64,000 nucleotides of DNA from JBCCMQ01 sp039026235 (GTDB lineage Bacteria > Pseudomonadota > Alphaproteobacteria > Rhodobacterales > Rhodobacteraceae): NCBI GenBank assembly GCA_039026235.1, contig JBCCMQ010000004.1, positions 62,001 through 126,000 on the forward strand. The letters run 5' to 3'. Under the pieces are notes generated by a model. That model searched no databases. It had not been told where the DNA came from and saw only the letters and a list, made by a program, of their open reading frames with translations. The stretch's first letter is position 1, and every line of letters starts with the position of its first letter. Both the position numbers and the translations under genes were made by a program. Positions 1 to 8,585 of this stretch are shown here, piece after piece.

Positions 1-219
1 ACCATGTATCATGATCAGGCGCTTATCCCGATCAAGACCATCGATTTCGACAGCGCCGTGAATGTGACGCTGGGACTGCCGTTTGTGCGCACCTCGCCGG
101 ACCATGGAACCGCTTTTGATATCGCCGGGACCGGACGCGCGAACCCGGCCAGCACCATCGCGGCCCTGCGCATGGCACGCGCCATGGCCGAGGCCCGCAG
201 GGCGGCAGGGCGCGGGTGA
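1..219 (+). CDS. pdxA: 4-hydroxythreonine-4-phosphate dehydrogenase PdxA, C-terminal part
   Basis: Only the last 72 codons lie in the window; the 5' part is cut off by the window edge. The reading frame starts with a Thr codon followed by MYHDQALIPIK, the conserved PdxA segment in which the His is a metal ligand, and continues with SPDHGTAFDIAG, also typical of PdxA near its C-terminus. PdxA oxidises 4-phosphohydroxy-L-threonine with NAD in pyridoxal phosphate synthesis. Its TGA overlaps the GTG start of rsmA, so the two genes are translationally coupled, the common pdxA-rsmA arrangement in proteobacteria. The internal ATG at 4 is not the real start. Confidence 0.93.
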   Translation, partial: TMYHDQALIPIKTIDFDSAVNVTLGLPFVRTSPDHGTAFDIAGTGRANPASTIAALRMARAMAEARRAAGRG

Positions 220-1070
220 GCGCCATCGACGATCTGCCGCCGCTTCGTGCGGTGATTGCCGAACATGGGCTTACCGCCCGCAAGTCGCTCGGCCAAAACT
301 TTATTCTCGACCTGAACCTGACGGCGCGGATTGCCCGGGCGGCGGGCCCGCTTTCGGAAGCCGACGTTCTTGAAATCGGGCCCGGCCCCGGGGGCCTAAC
401 CCGGGGTCTTTTGGCCGAAGGGGCGCGCCATGTTGTGGTCATCGAAAAGGACAAGCGCTGTCTTCCGGCACTTCAAGCGATCTCGGACCACTATCCTGGT
501 CGCCTGACGATCCTGGAAGGAGACGCCCTTTCGGTGGATCCGGCGCCGCATCTCACGCCGCCGGTCCGGGTTGTGTCGAACCTGCCCTACAACGTGGGCA
601 CCGAACTTTTGGTCCGCTGGATGAACCCGCCGCTCTGGCCGCCTTTCTGGCAGAGCCTGACCTTGATGTTCCAGCGTGAGGTGGCCGAGCGCATTGTCGC
701 CCAGCCCGGATCAAAGGTGTATGGCCGTCTGTCCATTCTGACCCAGTGGCGATCCACGGCGCAGATCGTGCTATCGCTGCCGCCCCAGGCGTTTTCACCG
801 CCGCCAAAGGTTCATTCGGCCGTCGTTTCGATTGTTGCACTGCCAGAGCCGCGCTTTCCCGCGCCTGCCGAGACATTGACGCGGATCGTCGGCGCGGCCT
901 TCGGTCAGCGGCGCAAGATGCTTCGGGCGGCTTTGAAGTCGCTCTCTCCTCGGATCGAAGATGTCCTTAACGCGGCCCATGTGCCGCCAACGGCCCGGGC
1001 CGAAGACATCTCACTGGAAGAGTTTTGCGCCCTCGCCCGCGCGTTTGACGCTGAACGTACCGCCCGCTAG
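216..1070 (+). CDS. rsmA: 16S rRNA (adenine1518-N6/adenine1519-N6)-dimethyltransferase RsmA (KsgA)
   Basis: The 284-residue product is of usual KsgA length. It transfers four methyl groups from SAM to two adjacent adenines in helix 45 of 16S rRNA during late 30S assembly. Visible motifs are KSLGQNF near residues 23-29, SAM-binding EIGPGPG at 53-59 and catalytic NLPY at 122-125; a C-terminal helical rRNA-binding domain follows. The start is a GTG overlapping the pdxA stop codon (GTGA). It is convergent with the DUF4167 gene, only 12 bases away. Confidence 0.96.
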   Translation: MSAIDDLPPLRAVIAEHGLTARKSLGQNFILDLNLTARIARAAGPLSEADVLEIGPGPGGLTRGLLAEGARHVVVIEKDKRCLPALQAISDHYPGRLTILEGDALSVDPAPHLTPPVRVVSNLPYNVGTELLVRWMNPPLWPPFWQSLTLMFQREVAERIVAQPGSKVYGRLSILTQWRSTAQIVLSLPPQAFSPPPKVHSAVVSIVALPEPRFPAPAETLTRIVGAAFGQRRKMLRAALKSLSPRIEDVLNAAHVPPTARAEDISLEEFCALARAFDAERTAR

Positions 1071-1082
1071 GGGCGGTGCCGC

Positions 1083-1649
1083 CTATTCAGCCGCTTCGGG
1101 CGTCTCGGGTGCTGCTTGGCCGACGGGATCGGACCCGTCGGTCTTGGGCTTGGGACTGCGGCGCGGTTTACGCGGCCGCTCAGCCTGCTTGGTCGTCTCT
1201 GGCTGACTTTCAGGGGTGTCTACCAGACTGCTTTCCTCGGGCGCAGCCACGTCGATCACGTCGGGCTGCGGTGCGCTTGCGGGATCGTCCACATTGCCGC
1301 GCGGTGCATCCGTATCTGCAGACGCCGCCCCGTTCGGCTGATTGTCGCGATTCTGCTGGCGCTCTCTGTTCTGCGCTTCCTGCTGTTCGCGCCGCGCTTC
1401 GGCTTCCCGCATCGCTTCGCCCAGCAGGCGCGTATAGTGTTCCGCATGCTGCTGAAAGTTCTCGGCCGCAACGCGGTCATTGGACAGCTGCGCATCACGC
1501 GCCAGCTGCGTATATTTATCAATGATCTGCTGGGGTGTACCGCGTACTTTTCCCTCAGGCCCAGAGCTGTCAAACACCCGATTAACGATGTTTCCGACCG
1601 AGCGGTTCCGGTTCGATTTGTTACGCGACCGTGATTTAGAAGATCTCAT
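1083..1649 (-). CDS. DUF4167 domain-containing protein
   Basis: The 188-residue protein starts with a very basic, Arg/Ser/Asn-rich segment (MRSSKSRSRNKSNRNRS). A DUF4167 domain follows at about residues 20-75 (VNRVFDSSGPEGKVRGT, then QQIIDKYTQLARDAQ), then a Glu/Arg/Gln-rich coiled stretch and a low-complexity acidic/Pro-rich tail ending in a Lys/Arg patch. The family is alphaproteobacterial. The basic N-terminus and location beside prmC/prfA and rsmA suggest an RNA or ribosome link, which is inference. It lies downstream of prmC on the same strand after a 209-base gap, so it may have its own promoter. Confidence 0.85.
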   Translation of the reverse strand: MRSSKSRSRNKSNRNRSVGNIVNRVFDSSGPEGKVRGTPQQIIDKYTQLARDAQLSNDRVAAENFQQHAEHYTRLLGEAMREAEARREQQEAQNRERQQNRDNQPNGAASADTDAPRGNVDDPASAPQPDVIDVAAPEESSLVDTPESQPETTKQAERPRKPRRSPKPKTDGSDPVGQAAPETPEAAE

Positions 1650-1858
1650 ACTGTCCGTCTTAGCAGATGATGTTGGCAGCCCTTCCGGTGGACCGATATG
1701 CCCGAGGTCATTCCCAGGTGGTCCTTGTCATTTCCGGCGATAGCGGTAGGGGGCGAAGTGCCCGCTCACACCGTGAGTGATGAGTAAGCACGATGAACGC
1801 ACCAACACAAGCCCTAACTACTCAAGTTTTGAGGAGAAAGGCCGCTCTGTGCGCGGAA

Positions 1859-2710
1859 TCAACGTTTTTCGGGGCCATTTCGGGCCGAAACGACCCGGTC
1901 TCTTCCGTCTAAATCGGTATCGACCGCAATGGCTTCAAGACCCGCGTCGGAAAAGAGTGACGCAACCACCGCAGCCTGATCTGGACCGACTTCAACCAAA
2001 AGGCGTGCATCCTCGGTCATCTTCGCGCGTGCGCCCGATGCAATCACCCGGTAGGCCCCAAGACCATCTGCGCCGTCCGTCAGAGCCTGGACCGGTTCCC
2101 ACTCGCGCACCTCTGGCGCCAGTGCCGCCATCTCATGGCGGGCGATATAGGGTGGGTTGGCGACAATCGTGTCAAATTGGCCGGTGATGCCCGCCCACCA
2201 GTCGGCCCGCTGAAAGCGCGCCCTGCCCTCTAGACCTAGGCTTTCTGCATTTTTCTCCGCAACCCGAAGGGCGTCATCGGATACATCACTGCCCAGACCA
2301 TGCGCGGCTGGCGCTTCGGCCAACAGGCTAAGAAGAATACACCCCGATCCTGTCCCGAGGTCGAGCACACGTCCGATGCGTGCGCGGAGCGCGGCAGCAA
2401 CGAGGGTCTCGGTTTCAGGTCGCGGATCCAGTACGGCCGGTGAGACGGAAAAGCGCCGGCCAAAGAAATCACGGTATCCCAGGATCTGGGAAACGGGCTG
2501 GCGCCGACACCGCTGGGCGATCATCTCATTCAGCCGAACAATGGACGCATCACCGACCTGCTCAGCCCGCATAAGGGTCAGCCGATCCGGTGCAACCCGG
2601 GCCGCCGCAGCCAGCAGCCGGCGGGCGTCGCGCGCCGCATCCGGCACACCTGCGGCTTTCAATTCGCCGGTGGCAGACGCCAGAATGGCACCGAACGTCC
2701 CGTCGTTCAC
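1859..2710 (-). CDS. prmC: Peptide chain release factor N5-glutamine methyltransferase PrmC (HemK)
   Basis: The 283-residue SAM-dependent enzyme methylates the glutamine of the GGQ loop in release factors. It has the PrmC N-terminal helical domain, the SAM site DLGTGSG at about 117-123, and the substrate-glutamine motif NPPY at 185-188. The start ATG overlaps the prfA stop (ATGA), so the enzyme is coupled to one of its own substrates, the usual prfA-prmC pair. Nothing is missing relative to the family. Confidence 0.96.
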   Translation of the reverse strand: MNDGTFGAILASATGELKAAGVPDAARDARRLLAAAARVAPDRLTLMRAEQVGDASIVRLNEMIAQRCRRQPVSQILGYRDFFGRRFSVSPAVLDPRPETETLVAAALRARIGRVLDLGTGSGCILLSLLAEAPAAHGLGSDVSDDALRVAEKNAESLGLEGRARFQRADWWAGITGQFDTIVANPPYIARHEMAALAPEVREWEPVQALTDGADGLGAYRVIASGARAKMTEDARLLVEVGPDQAAVVASLFSDAGLEAIAVDTDLDGRDRVVSARNGPEKR

Positions 2711-3762
2711 AGACCCGAAGCCGCCAGCCGCGCGGCCTGATCTTCGGCGATCAGCGCGTCGATAATCTCATCAAGATCGCCCGCCACGATCTGATCCAGA
2801 CGGTAAAGCGTCAGACCGATCCTGTGGTCGGTCATGCGTCCTTGCGGAAAATTATAGGTCCGGATCCGCTCTGACCGGTCACCAGAGCCAACCTGCGCCT
2901 TGCGGTCGGCTGACCGTTCGCAGTCGATCCTTTGGCGTTCTAGATCGTAAAGCCGCGTCTTCAGCACCTGCATGGCGATTTCCCGGTTCCTGTGCTGGGA
3001 CTTTTCGGAACTGGTCACCACGATACCGGTGGGGACATGCGTGATACGCACGGCGCTGTCGGTGGTGTTGACGTGCTGGCCGCCTGCCCCGCTGGCGCGC
3101 ATGGTATCGATGCGCAACTCTCCCGGATCAATCGCGATGTCGACGTCTTCCGCTTCGGGTAGGACGGCCACGGTTGCGGCGGACGTGTGAATGCGGCCGC
3201 CGGATTCAGTCGTGGGCACACGCTGGACCCGGTGCACGCCGGATTCGAACTTGAGTCGGGCAAACACGCCGTCGCCCAAGACGCGGGCCACAACCTCGCG
3301 CACGCCGCCCAGATCGCTGGTGGCTTCTTCAATGATCTCAAACCGCCAGCCGCGGGTTTCGGCATAACGCTGATACATCCGCAGCAAATCGCCTGCGAAA
3401 AGCGACGCCTCATCTCCGCCGGTGCCGGGGCGGATCTCGACAATCGCGGGACGCGCATCGGCGGCATCCTTTGGCAAAAGCGCCAGCCTGAGGTTTTGCT
3501 CAACATCCGGCAGACGCGCCTGAAGGACAGGAAGTTCATCTTCGGCCAGATCCTTCATCTCGGGATCCGACAGCATTTCCTCCGCTTCCGAGATATCATC
3601 GAGGATCTGGCGGTATTCCGCGATCTCGGCCACCACGGGCTTCAATTCCGCATATTCGCGGGCCAGTTCGGCAATCTCGGCCGCCTCCGCGCCAGCCACC
3701 ATCCGCGCCTCAAGAAACTCGAAACGCTCGGTGATACTGTGCAGTTTGTCCAAAGGCACCAT
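2707..3762 (-). CDS. prfA: Peptide chain release factor 1
   Basis: The 351-residue class I release factor reads UAA and UAG. The stop-codon recognition tripeptide PTT (PxT motif) lies at residues 183-185 and the GGQ catalytic motif at 227-229 in the context GAGGQHVN. The open frame runs upstream to 3834, but I place the start at 3762 (MVPLDKLHSITERF). This matches usual RF1 length and leaves 63 bases to the divergent gene at 3826, whereas the longer form would overlap it. It is first in a two-gene unit with prmC. Confidence 0.95.
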   Translation of the reverse strand: MVPLDKLHSITERFEFLEARMVAGAEAAEIAELAREYAELKPVVAEIAEYRQILDDISEAEEMLSDPEMKDLAEDELPVLQARLPDVEQNLRLALLPKDAADARPAIVEIRPGTGGDEASLFAGDLLRMYQRYAETRGWRFEIIEEATSDLGGVREVVARVLGDGVFARLKFESGVHRVQRVPTTESGGRIHTSAATVAVLPEAEDVDIAIDPGELRIDTMRASGAGGQHVNTTDSAVRITHVPTGIVVTSSEKSQHRNREIAMQVLKTRLYDLERQRIDCERSADRKAQVGSGDRSERIRTYNFPQGRMTDHRIGLTLYRLDQIVAGDLDEIIDALIAEDQAARLAASGL

Positions 3763-3825
3763 GGCGTTCTGTTGCCCGTAGCTGGGGGCGTGGTCAAGCA
3801 AGTTGCGCCGTGCTAGGGTCCAGCC

Positions 3826-4086
3826 ATGCGGCATATCTTGCTTGCACTTTTCGTTTCAGTGGCCCCGGCCTTTGCGGACGTCAAAACCCCGCAAGGCAAG
3901 GTAATTGATTGCTATTGCACGGACAAAACCGGGGCACGGGTAGAGCTGGGGCAGACGATCTGTCTGCAGGTGGACGGACGCATGTTTATGGCACGCTGCG
4001 AGATGTCACTGAACAATCCGATGTGGCGCGAATTGCAGTCAGGATGCCTGTCTTCTGCATTGCCGATGTCTCAGCTCGCCGGCTGA
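3826..4086 (+). CDS. Small secreted cysteine-rich protein, function unknown
   Basis: The 86-residue product has a clear Sec signal peptide (MRHILLALFVSVAPAFA, cleavage near residue 17). The mature region has five cysteines (C-Y-C, then I-C-L, R-C-E and S-G-C), which suggests disulfide bonds in the periplasm. I do not recognise a named family. It is divergent from prfA. Its last 16 bases overlap the end of the DUF1499 gene on the other strand, a tail-to-tail overlap. Confidence 0.7.
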   Translation: MRHILLALFVSVAPAFADVKTPQGKVIDCYCTDKTGARVELGQTICLQVDGRMFMARCEMSLNNPMWRELQSGCLSSALPMSQLAG

Positions 4087-4529
4087 AATCCGTCCAACCA
4101 ACGCTCAAGTCGGGCGCGATTGACACCCATGTCCGACAGACCGAACCTCAACCTGCTGAACACGGCAAGAGTACTTCCCGCGCCATCCGGCACAGCACGG
4201 ACCGAAATGTAATCCGGAAATCCGAACAGACGGCTTCGCACCACATAGGTTACATGGCCAGCCTCGACGGACCCAGCGAGCCGCGATATGCGCGGTAACT
4301 GGCTGATGCGTTGGTCAAAGGCCGCGAGCGTCACCTCTGGAGGTGCCGCAAAGACCGGGCCGGCAAAGTCGCCGCCAGCGGGCCGCATAAGGACACCCGA
4401 TACGCCCGGCGGCGGGGCCTCTAAGGGGTCGACATGCCACCGCGCGGGATCGCTGGGCGCAAGACGTATCCACCCCAGGGCCGCAATCAAGCAGAGGATG
4501 ATGACTACCGCTATCTTCATAGCCGCCAA
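4071..4529 (-). CDS. DUF1499 family protein, membrane-anchored
   Basis: The 152-residue protein has one N-terminal hydrophobic segment at about residues 5-22, likely an uncleaved anchor. A DUF1499-like domain follows: PPEVTLAAFDQ, then RISRLAGSVEAGHVTYVVRSR, then FPDYISVRAV and FSRLRFG. The family is widespread in alphaproteobacteria and its role is not established. It lies downstream of the ureohydrolase gene by 39 bases on the same strand but could be independent. Confidence 0.75.
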   Translation of the reverse strand: MAAMKIAVVIILCLIAALGWIRLAPSDPARWHVDPLEAPPPGVSGVLMRPAGGDFAGPVFAAPPEVTLAAFDQRISQLPRISRLAGSVEAGHVTYVVRSRLFGFPDYISVRAVPDGAGSTLAVFSRLRFGLSDMGVNRARLERWLDGFQPAS

Positions 4530-4568
4530 GCTAGGGCGCGGTGTCGGACCGACAAACCGTTCGGGCGC

Positions 4569-5510
4569 CTAACGATAGGGCACGCCGGGAAGGACAGACA
4601 GCATCTCGAACATAAGATTGGCCCCCACCAAAGCGGTGTTGCCGGTGGTGTCATAGGGCGGAGAGACCTCGACCAGATCGCAGCCGACGATATCCAGACC
4701 GCGCAGACCACGGATCAGCTCCATCGCCTGCGGTGTCGTCAGCCCGCCGATCTCGGGCGTGCCCGTGCCCGGCGCAAAAGCCGGGTCCAGGCTGTCGATG
4801 TCGTAGCTCACGTAGACTGGCCCGTCGCCCAACGCCGCACGCACCCGGGCCGCCAGCGGCGTAAGGCTCTGGTGCCAGATCTCGGGCGCGGTCACCATAT
4901 TGAAGCCCCAGCCGCGGGCTTCATCGAAGTCCTCGGCCGTGTAGCCAGTGCCCCGCAGGCCGATCTGCCAGACCCGCTCGGCGTTTATCAGGCCTTCCTC
5001 ATAGGCGCGTCGAAAGACCGTACCGTGGGTTTCGCGCACCCCGAACATCTCGTCGTTAACATCGGCATGCGCATCCACGTGCACGAGGCCAAGGGGGCCG
5101 TGTTTTTCGGCCACAGCGCGCAGGATCGGGAGTGTAATTGTGTGGTCACCCCCGATCGTCATAGGAACGAAATCTTGCTTTAGATACTCTTTGTAACTAT
5201 CTGTAATTATTCTGATACTATCAGATAGGTCGAATGTGTTGATCGCGATATCACCCAGATCGGCCACCTGCAACCCATCGAAAGGTGCCGCACCGGTCTG
5301 GATGCCGTAGGGGCGGATCATGGCTGATTGAGCCCGTACCGCCTGGGGCCCGAAACGGGTACCCGACCGCCAGCTGGTTCCGTGATCCATGGGTATCCCG
5401 ATGACGCCCACATCCAGGCCTTCCGCACTGGACTGGGACGGAAGGCGCATGAAGGTCCCGGGTCCGGCGAAGCGCGCCAGATCGTTTCCGCTGATCGGTT
5501 GGTTTTTCAT
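4569..5510 (-). CDS. speB: Ureohydrolase: agmatinase or guanidinobutyrase-like (SpeB family)
   Basis: The 313-residue Mn-dependent enzyme hydrolyses a guanidino group to urea and an amine. Metal ligands are all present: GGDHT at 120-124, DAHAD at 146-150 and DIDSLDP at 237-243. The substrate loop RETHGTVFRRA resembles guanidinobutyrase/guanidinopropionase-type members more than classical agmatinase, so the substrate is uncertain. Its ATG overlaps the TGA of the upstream paralogue. Codons for residues about 94-113 are strikingly AT-rich, with AGA, ATA, CTA and AGT, unlike the rest of the gene. Confidence 0.88.
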   Translation of the reverse strand: MKNQPISGNDLARFAGPGTFMRLPSQSSAEGLDVGVIGIPMDHGTSWRSGTRFGPQAVRAQSAMIRPYGIQTGAAPFDGLQVADLGDIAINTFDLSDSIRIITDSYKEYLKQDFVPMTIGGDHTITLPILRAVAEKHGPLGLVHVDAHADVNDEMFGVRETHGTVFRRAYEEGLINAERVWQIGLRGTGYTAEDFDEARGWGFNMVTAPEIWHQSLTPLAARVRAALGDGPVYVSYDIDSLDPAFAPGTGTPEIGGLTTPQAMELIRGLRGLDIVGCDLVEVSPPYDTTGNTALVGANLMFEMLSVLPGVPYR

Positions 5511-6475
5511 GCGCGCCCCAGTCTGGCAGTGGCAAAAAGACAGGCGATTTCCACGGCCACATGGGCCCCGGCAATCGCTGTCGCACCTGTGGTGTCATAG
5601 GGTGGCGACACCTCGACAACATCGCCGCCCACGAGGTTGATGCCGGCCAGATCCCGCAAAATGGCGGCCGCCTGCGCCGATGTCAGCCCGCCCCAGACCG
5701 GCGTTCCTGTCCCCGGCGCAAAGGCGGGGTCCAGGGCGTCGATATCAAAGCTCAGGTAAACCGGCGCCCCCGCCACCACCGATCTTACATGCTCGGAGAC
5801 CGCCGCCGGTGTCTCTGCGTGCACCGCAGGCGCGTCGATGATCTCAAGCCCCATGGTGTCCGGATTGTCCGTGCGGATGCCGATCTGAACCGACTTAGCC
5901 GGATCGATCAAACCCTGCTTGACCGCCTTATAAACAAAGGTGCCGTGGTCGATCCGGTCCATATCATCGTCCACCCAACTGTCGGAATGGGCATCAAACT
6001 GCACAAGTGCCACCGGACCGTGGCGCGCGGCATAGGCCCTGAGCGTGGGAAGGGTGATAAAGTGATCTCCACCCAGGACGAGCGAGCCAGCGCCGGCATC
6101 CAGTATCGCCGCGATATGGGCGGTGAGCGCGTCGGGAAAGGCCGCCACATTGGCATAGTCGAAGGCAAGATCGCCATAGTCGATCATGGTGATGTCGGTC
6201 ATCGGGTTCACCGGCCAACCATAGGGTGCATCCACCGACTGCAGGGCGCTGGCTTCGCGGATCGCCCGTGGGCCGAAACGGCATCCCGGTCGGTTGGTCA
6301 CCGACTGATCGAAGGGCACGCCGGTCACGGCCAGATCAACCCCGGCTAGATCCTTGGTATAGCGCCGCCGCAGAAAAGATGTGGCGCCGCCAAAGGTGTT
6401 CTCATAAGCAAAGCCGCGCGAACTTTGCCGTGTAAATGCTGCATCCACCTCGGATTTTGCATCCTCAAGGGCCAT
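5507..6475 (-). CDS. speB: Agmatinase (SpeB family), second tandem copy
   Basis: The 322-residue ureohydrolase is a paralogue of the next gene. Metal-binding motifs are GGDHF at 135-138, DAHSD at 161-165 and DIDALDP at 244-250, all intact. The IDHGTF loop fits agmatinase, which converts agmatine to putrescine and urea. It begins 5 bases after the M20 amidohydrolase stop and overlaps the next ureohydrolase by 4 bases, so the three genes form one operon. The divergence of the pair in the substrate loop suggests two different guanidino substrates. Confidence 0.88.
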   Translation of the reverse strand: MALEDAKSEVDAAFTRQSSRGFAYENTFGGATSFLRRRYTKDLAGVDLAVTGVPFDQSVTNRPGCRFGPRAIREASALQSVDAPYGWPVNPMTDITMIDYGDLAFDYANVAAFPDALTAHIAAILDAGAGSLVLGGDHFITLPTLRAYAARHGPVALVQFDAHSDSWVDDDMDRIDHGTFVYKAVKQGLIDPAKSVQIGIRTDNPDTMGLEIIDAPAVHAETPAAVSEHVRSVVAGAPVYLSFDIDALDPAFAPGTGTPVWGGLTSAQAAAILRDLAGINLVGGDVVEVSPPYDTTGATAIAGAHVAVEIACLFATARLGRA

Positions 6476-6480
6476 CCCGC

Positions 6481-7647
6481 TTAACCATCGACCGGCTGGG
6501 CACGCTCGACCAGCCGCGCCAGCAAGGATGCCCCGATGGGGGCCACACGGTCGTTGAAATCGTATTGCGGGTGGTGAAGCCCGGCACCCGGACCCTGCCC
6601 AAGGAACAGATATGCGCCCGGGCGGGCCTCAAGCATATAGGCGAAATCCTCGGCGCCCATTTCGCGCCCAACCTCTGGCAGAACGTTGGCATCACCGACG
6701 ACGTCGCGGGCGACATCGGCCGCAAAGGCGGTCTTTTCGACGTCATTGACTGTGGCGGGATACCCGTCCTGGTAATCGAGCTCTGCTTTCACCGCGTAGG
6801 CCGCCGCCTGTCCCGCAACGATGGTGCCCATCCGCTGTTTCACCATATCCTTGACGCGCGGATCGAAGGTGCGGACCGTGCCGCAGATATAGGCCGTCTC
6901 GGGGATGATATTGTCCGCCGAACCGGTGTGGATCTGCGTGACTGAGACGACGAGATCGTCCAGCGCATAATGGTTTCGGCTGACGATGGTCTGGATTGCC
7001 TGCACCATGCCCACGGCAGCGACAATCGGATCGGCGGTCTCATGCGGCATGGCGCCATGTCCACCCCGTCCAGTGATGTGAACCTCAAATGTATCGACCG
7101 CCGCCATGATCGGACCCGGCGTTGTAGCCACCACGCCTTCGTCCAGTCCCGGCACGTTGTGCAGCGCATAGACCTGAGCGATGTCAAAGCGGTCCATGAT
7201 GCCTTCGTCGACCATCACACCTGCGCCGCCTCCGCCCTCTTCGGCTGGCTGGAAGATCAGCGCGACCCGACCGGCGAAATTGCGGGTCTCAGCCAGATAG
7301 CGCGCCGCGCCCAAGAGCATGGTGGTGTGACCGTCATGCCCGCAGGCATGCATCTTGCCGTCTGTGGTGCTGCTGTGGTCGGCTCCGGTCGCCTCGACGA
7401 TCGGCAGCGCGTCCATATCGGCCCTCAGACCAATGGTCGGCCCCGCACCCTTGCCTTCGATGATCGCCACCACACCGCTGGTCGCAATCCCTTCGTGGAT
7501 TTCGTCGACACCGAATTCGGTCAGCCTTTCGGTCACAAAGCGCGCGGTCTCGTGGCATTCGAACAAGAGCTCGGGAAACTGATGCAGATGGCGCCGCCAG
7601 GCGGTCAGATCCTCGGCACCGGCGGCAATCGAATTCATCACTGGCAT
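6481..7647 (-). CDS. M20 family amidohydrolase (hippurate hydrolase-like)
   Basis: The 388-residue M20D-type metallo-amidohydrolase has the metal-binding segment HACGHDGH at 100-107, FQPAEE at 132-137 with the catalytic acid, GRGGHGAMP in the lid domain, and a C-terminal metal-site GAEDFA. Relatives release an amino or indole acid from N-acyl amino acids. It is first in the operon with two ureohydrolases, which suggests degradation of an acylated guanidino or amino compound; this is inference. It is divergent from mazG. Confidence 0.9.
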   Translation of the reverse strand: MPVMNSIAAGAEDLTAWRRHLHQFPELLFECHETARFVTERLTEFGVDEIHEGIATSGVVAIIEGKGAGPTIGLRADMDALPIVEATGADHSSTTDGKMHACGHDGHTTMLLGAARYLAETRNFAGRVALIFQPAEEGGGGAGVMVDEGIMDRFDIAQVYALHNVPGLDEGVVATTPGPIMAAVDTFEVHITGRGGHGAMPHETADPIVAAVGMVQAIQTIVSRNHYALDDLVVSVTQIHTGSADNIIPETAYICGTVRTFDPRVKDMVKQRMGTIVAGQAAAYAVKAELDYQDGYPATVNDVEKTAFAADVARDVVGDANVLPEVGREMGAEDFAYMLEARPGAYLFLGQGPGAGLHHPQYDFNDRVAPIGASLLARLVERAQPVDG

Positions 7648-7711
7648 GTTGGACTCGCGGGCTGGATTTGCGGTAGCGATGGCACAGTCCCCGAAAACAG
7701 GTTGCTGCGCA

Positions 7712-8533
7712 ATGCCCCGCGATGTCCACCCCTCGAAGTCCCTGGTTCATGACCCGAACGGCGGCATGCCCCGGCTCTTGGAAATCATGCGTCGGCTGCG
7801 TGACCCGGAAACCGGCTGTCCTTGGGACATCGAACAAACATTTGAAACGATTGCGCCCTACACCATTGAAGAGGCCTATGAGGTCGCCGATGCGATCAGT
7901 CGCGGCAACCTGGACGACCTGAAATCCGAACTGGGCGATCTTCTGCTTCAGACGGTCTATCACACAGCCATCGCGGAAGAGCAGGATCTCTTTGACTTCG
8001 CCGATGTGGCGGATGCGATTTCCGACAAGATGGTGGCGCGTCACCCGCATGTTTTTGGCAGCGAAAGCCGGGACAAGAGCGCCGAACAACAGACGCGCGA
8101 TTGGGAAGCGCAGAAAGCCAGAGAACGCGGCAGCGCCAGAACGCTGGACGGTGTCGCGCTGGGCCTTCCGGCCTTGCTTCGGGCGCTAAAGCTACAAAAG
8201 CGTCTGGCCCGCGTCGGCTTTGATTGGGGTGCGGCGGAGCCGATACTGAACAAGCTCGCGGAAGAGATCGAAGAGCTACGCGAGGCGCGTGAGCAGTCGG
8301 CCGATGCGACCGAGGCCGAGTTTGGCGACATCCTGTTCGTTCTGGTCAATCTTGCCCGCCACTGGGGCATTGATCCCGAAGCGGCGCTGAGGCGCACCAA
8401 TGCAAAGGTCGAACGCCGGTTCAGCCAGATCGAAGACCGGCTGGCCGCACGGTCGAAAACCCCGTCCGATGCGACCCTTGAAGAAATGGACGCGCTATGG
8501 AACGCGGTAAAGGCGGCGGAACGCGAAACCTAG
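7712..8533 (+). CDS. mazG: Nucleoside triphosphate pyrophosphohydrolase MazG
   Basis: The product of 273 residues has two tandem MazG helical domains. The first carries GCPWDIEQTF, EEAYEVADAI and ELGDLLLQ; the second carries EEIEELREA and EFGDILF, with acidic Mg ligands. The enzyme hydrolyses (d)NTPs to NMP and pyrophosphate for housecleaning or ppGpp control. The frame is open from 7646, which would overlap the divergent amidohydrolase start, so I chose the ATG at 7712; an ATG at 7766 is a further option. It is followed after 52 bases by the nucleoside hydrolase operon. Confidence 0.93.
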   Translation: MPRDVHPSKSLVHDPNGGMPRLLEIMRRLRDPETGCPWDIEQTFETIAPYTIEEAYEVADAISRGNLDDLKSELGDLLLQTVYHTAIAEEQDLFDFADVADAISDKMVARHPHVFGSESRDKSAEQQTRDWEAQKARERGSARTLDGVALGLPALLRALKLQKRLARVGFDWGAAEPILNKLAEEIEELREAREQSADATEAEFGDILFVLVNLARHWGIDPEAALRRTNAKVERRFSQIEDRLAARSKTPSDATLEEMDALWNAVKAAERET

Positions 8534-8585
8534 ACGGCGCTTGACGGCGAAACGCGCGCAGCACAAACACGGACCGGATTTACCC

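Noticed and set aside
1777..2187. 136-codon frame on the plus strand
   Set aside because: Mostly antisense to prmC and Pro/Arg-rich.
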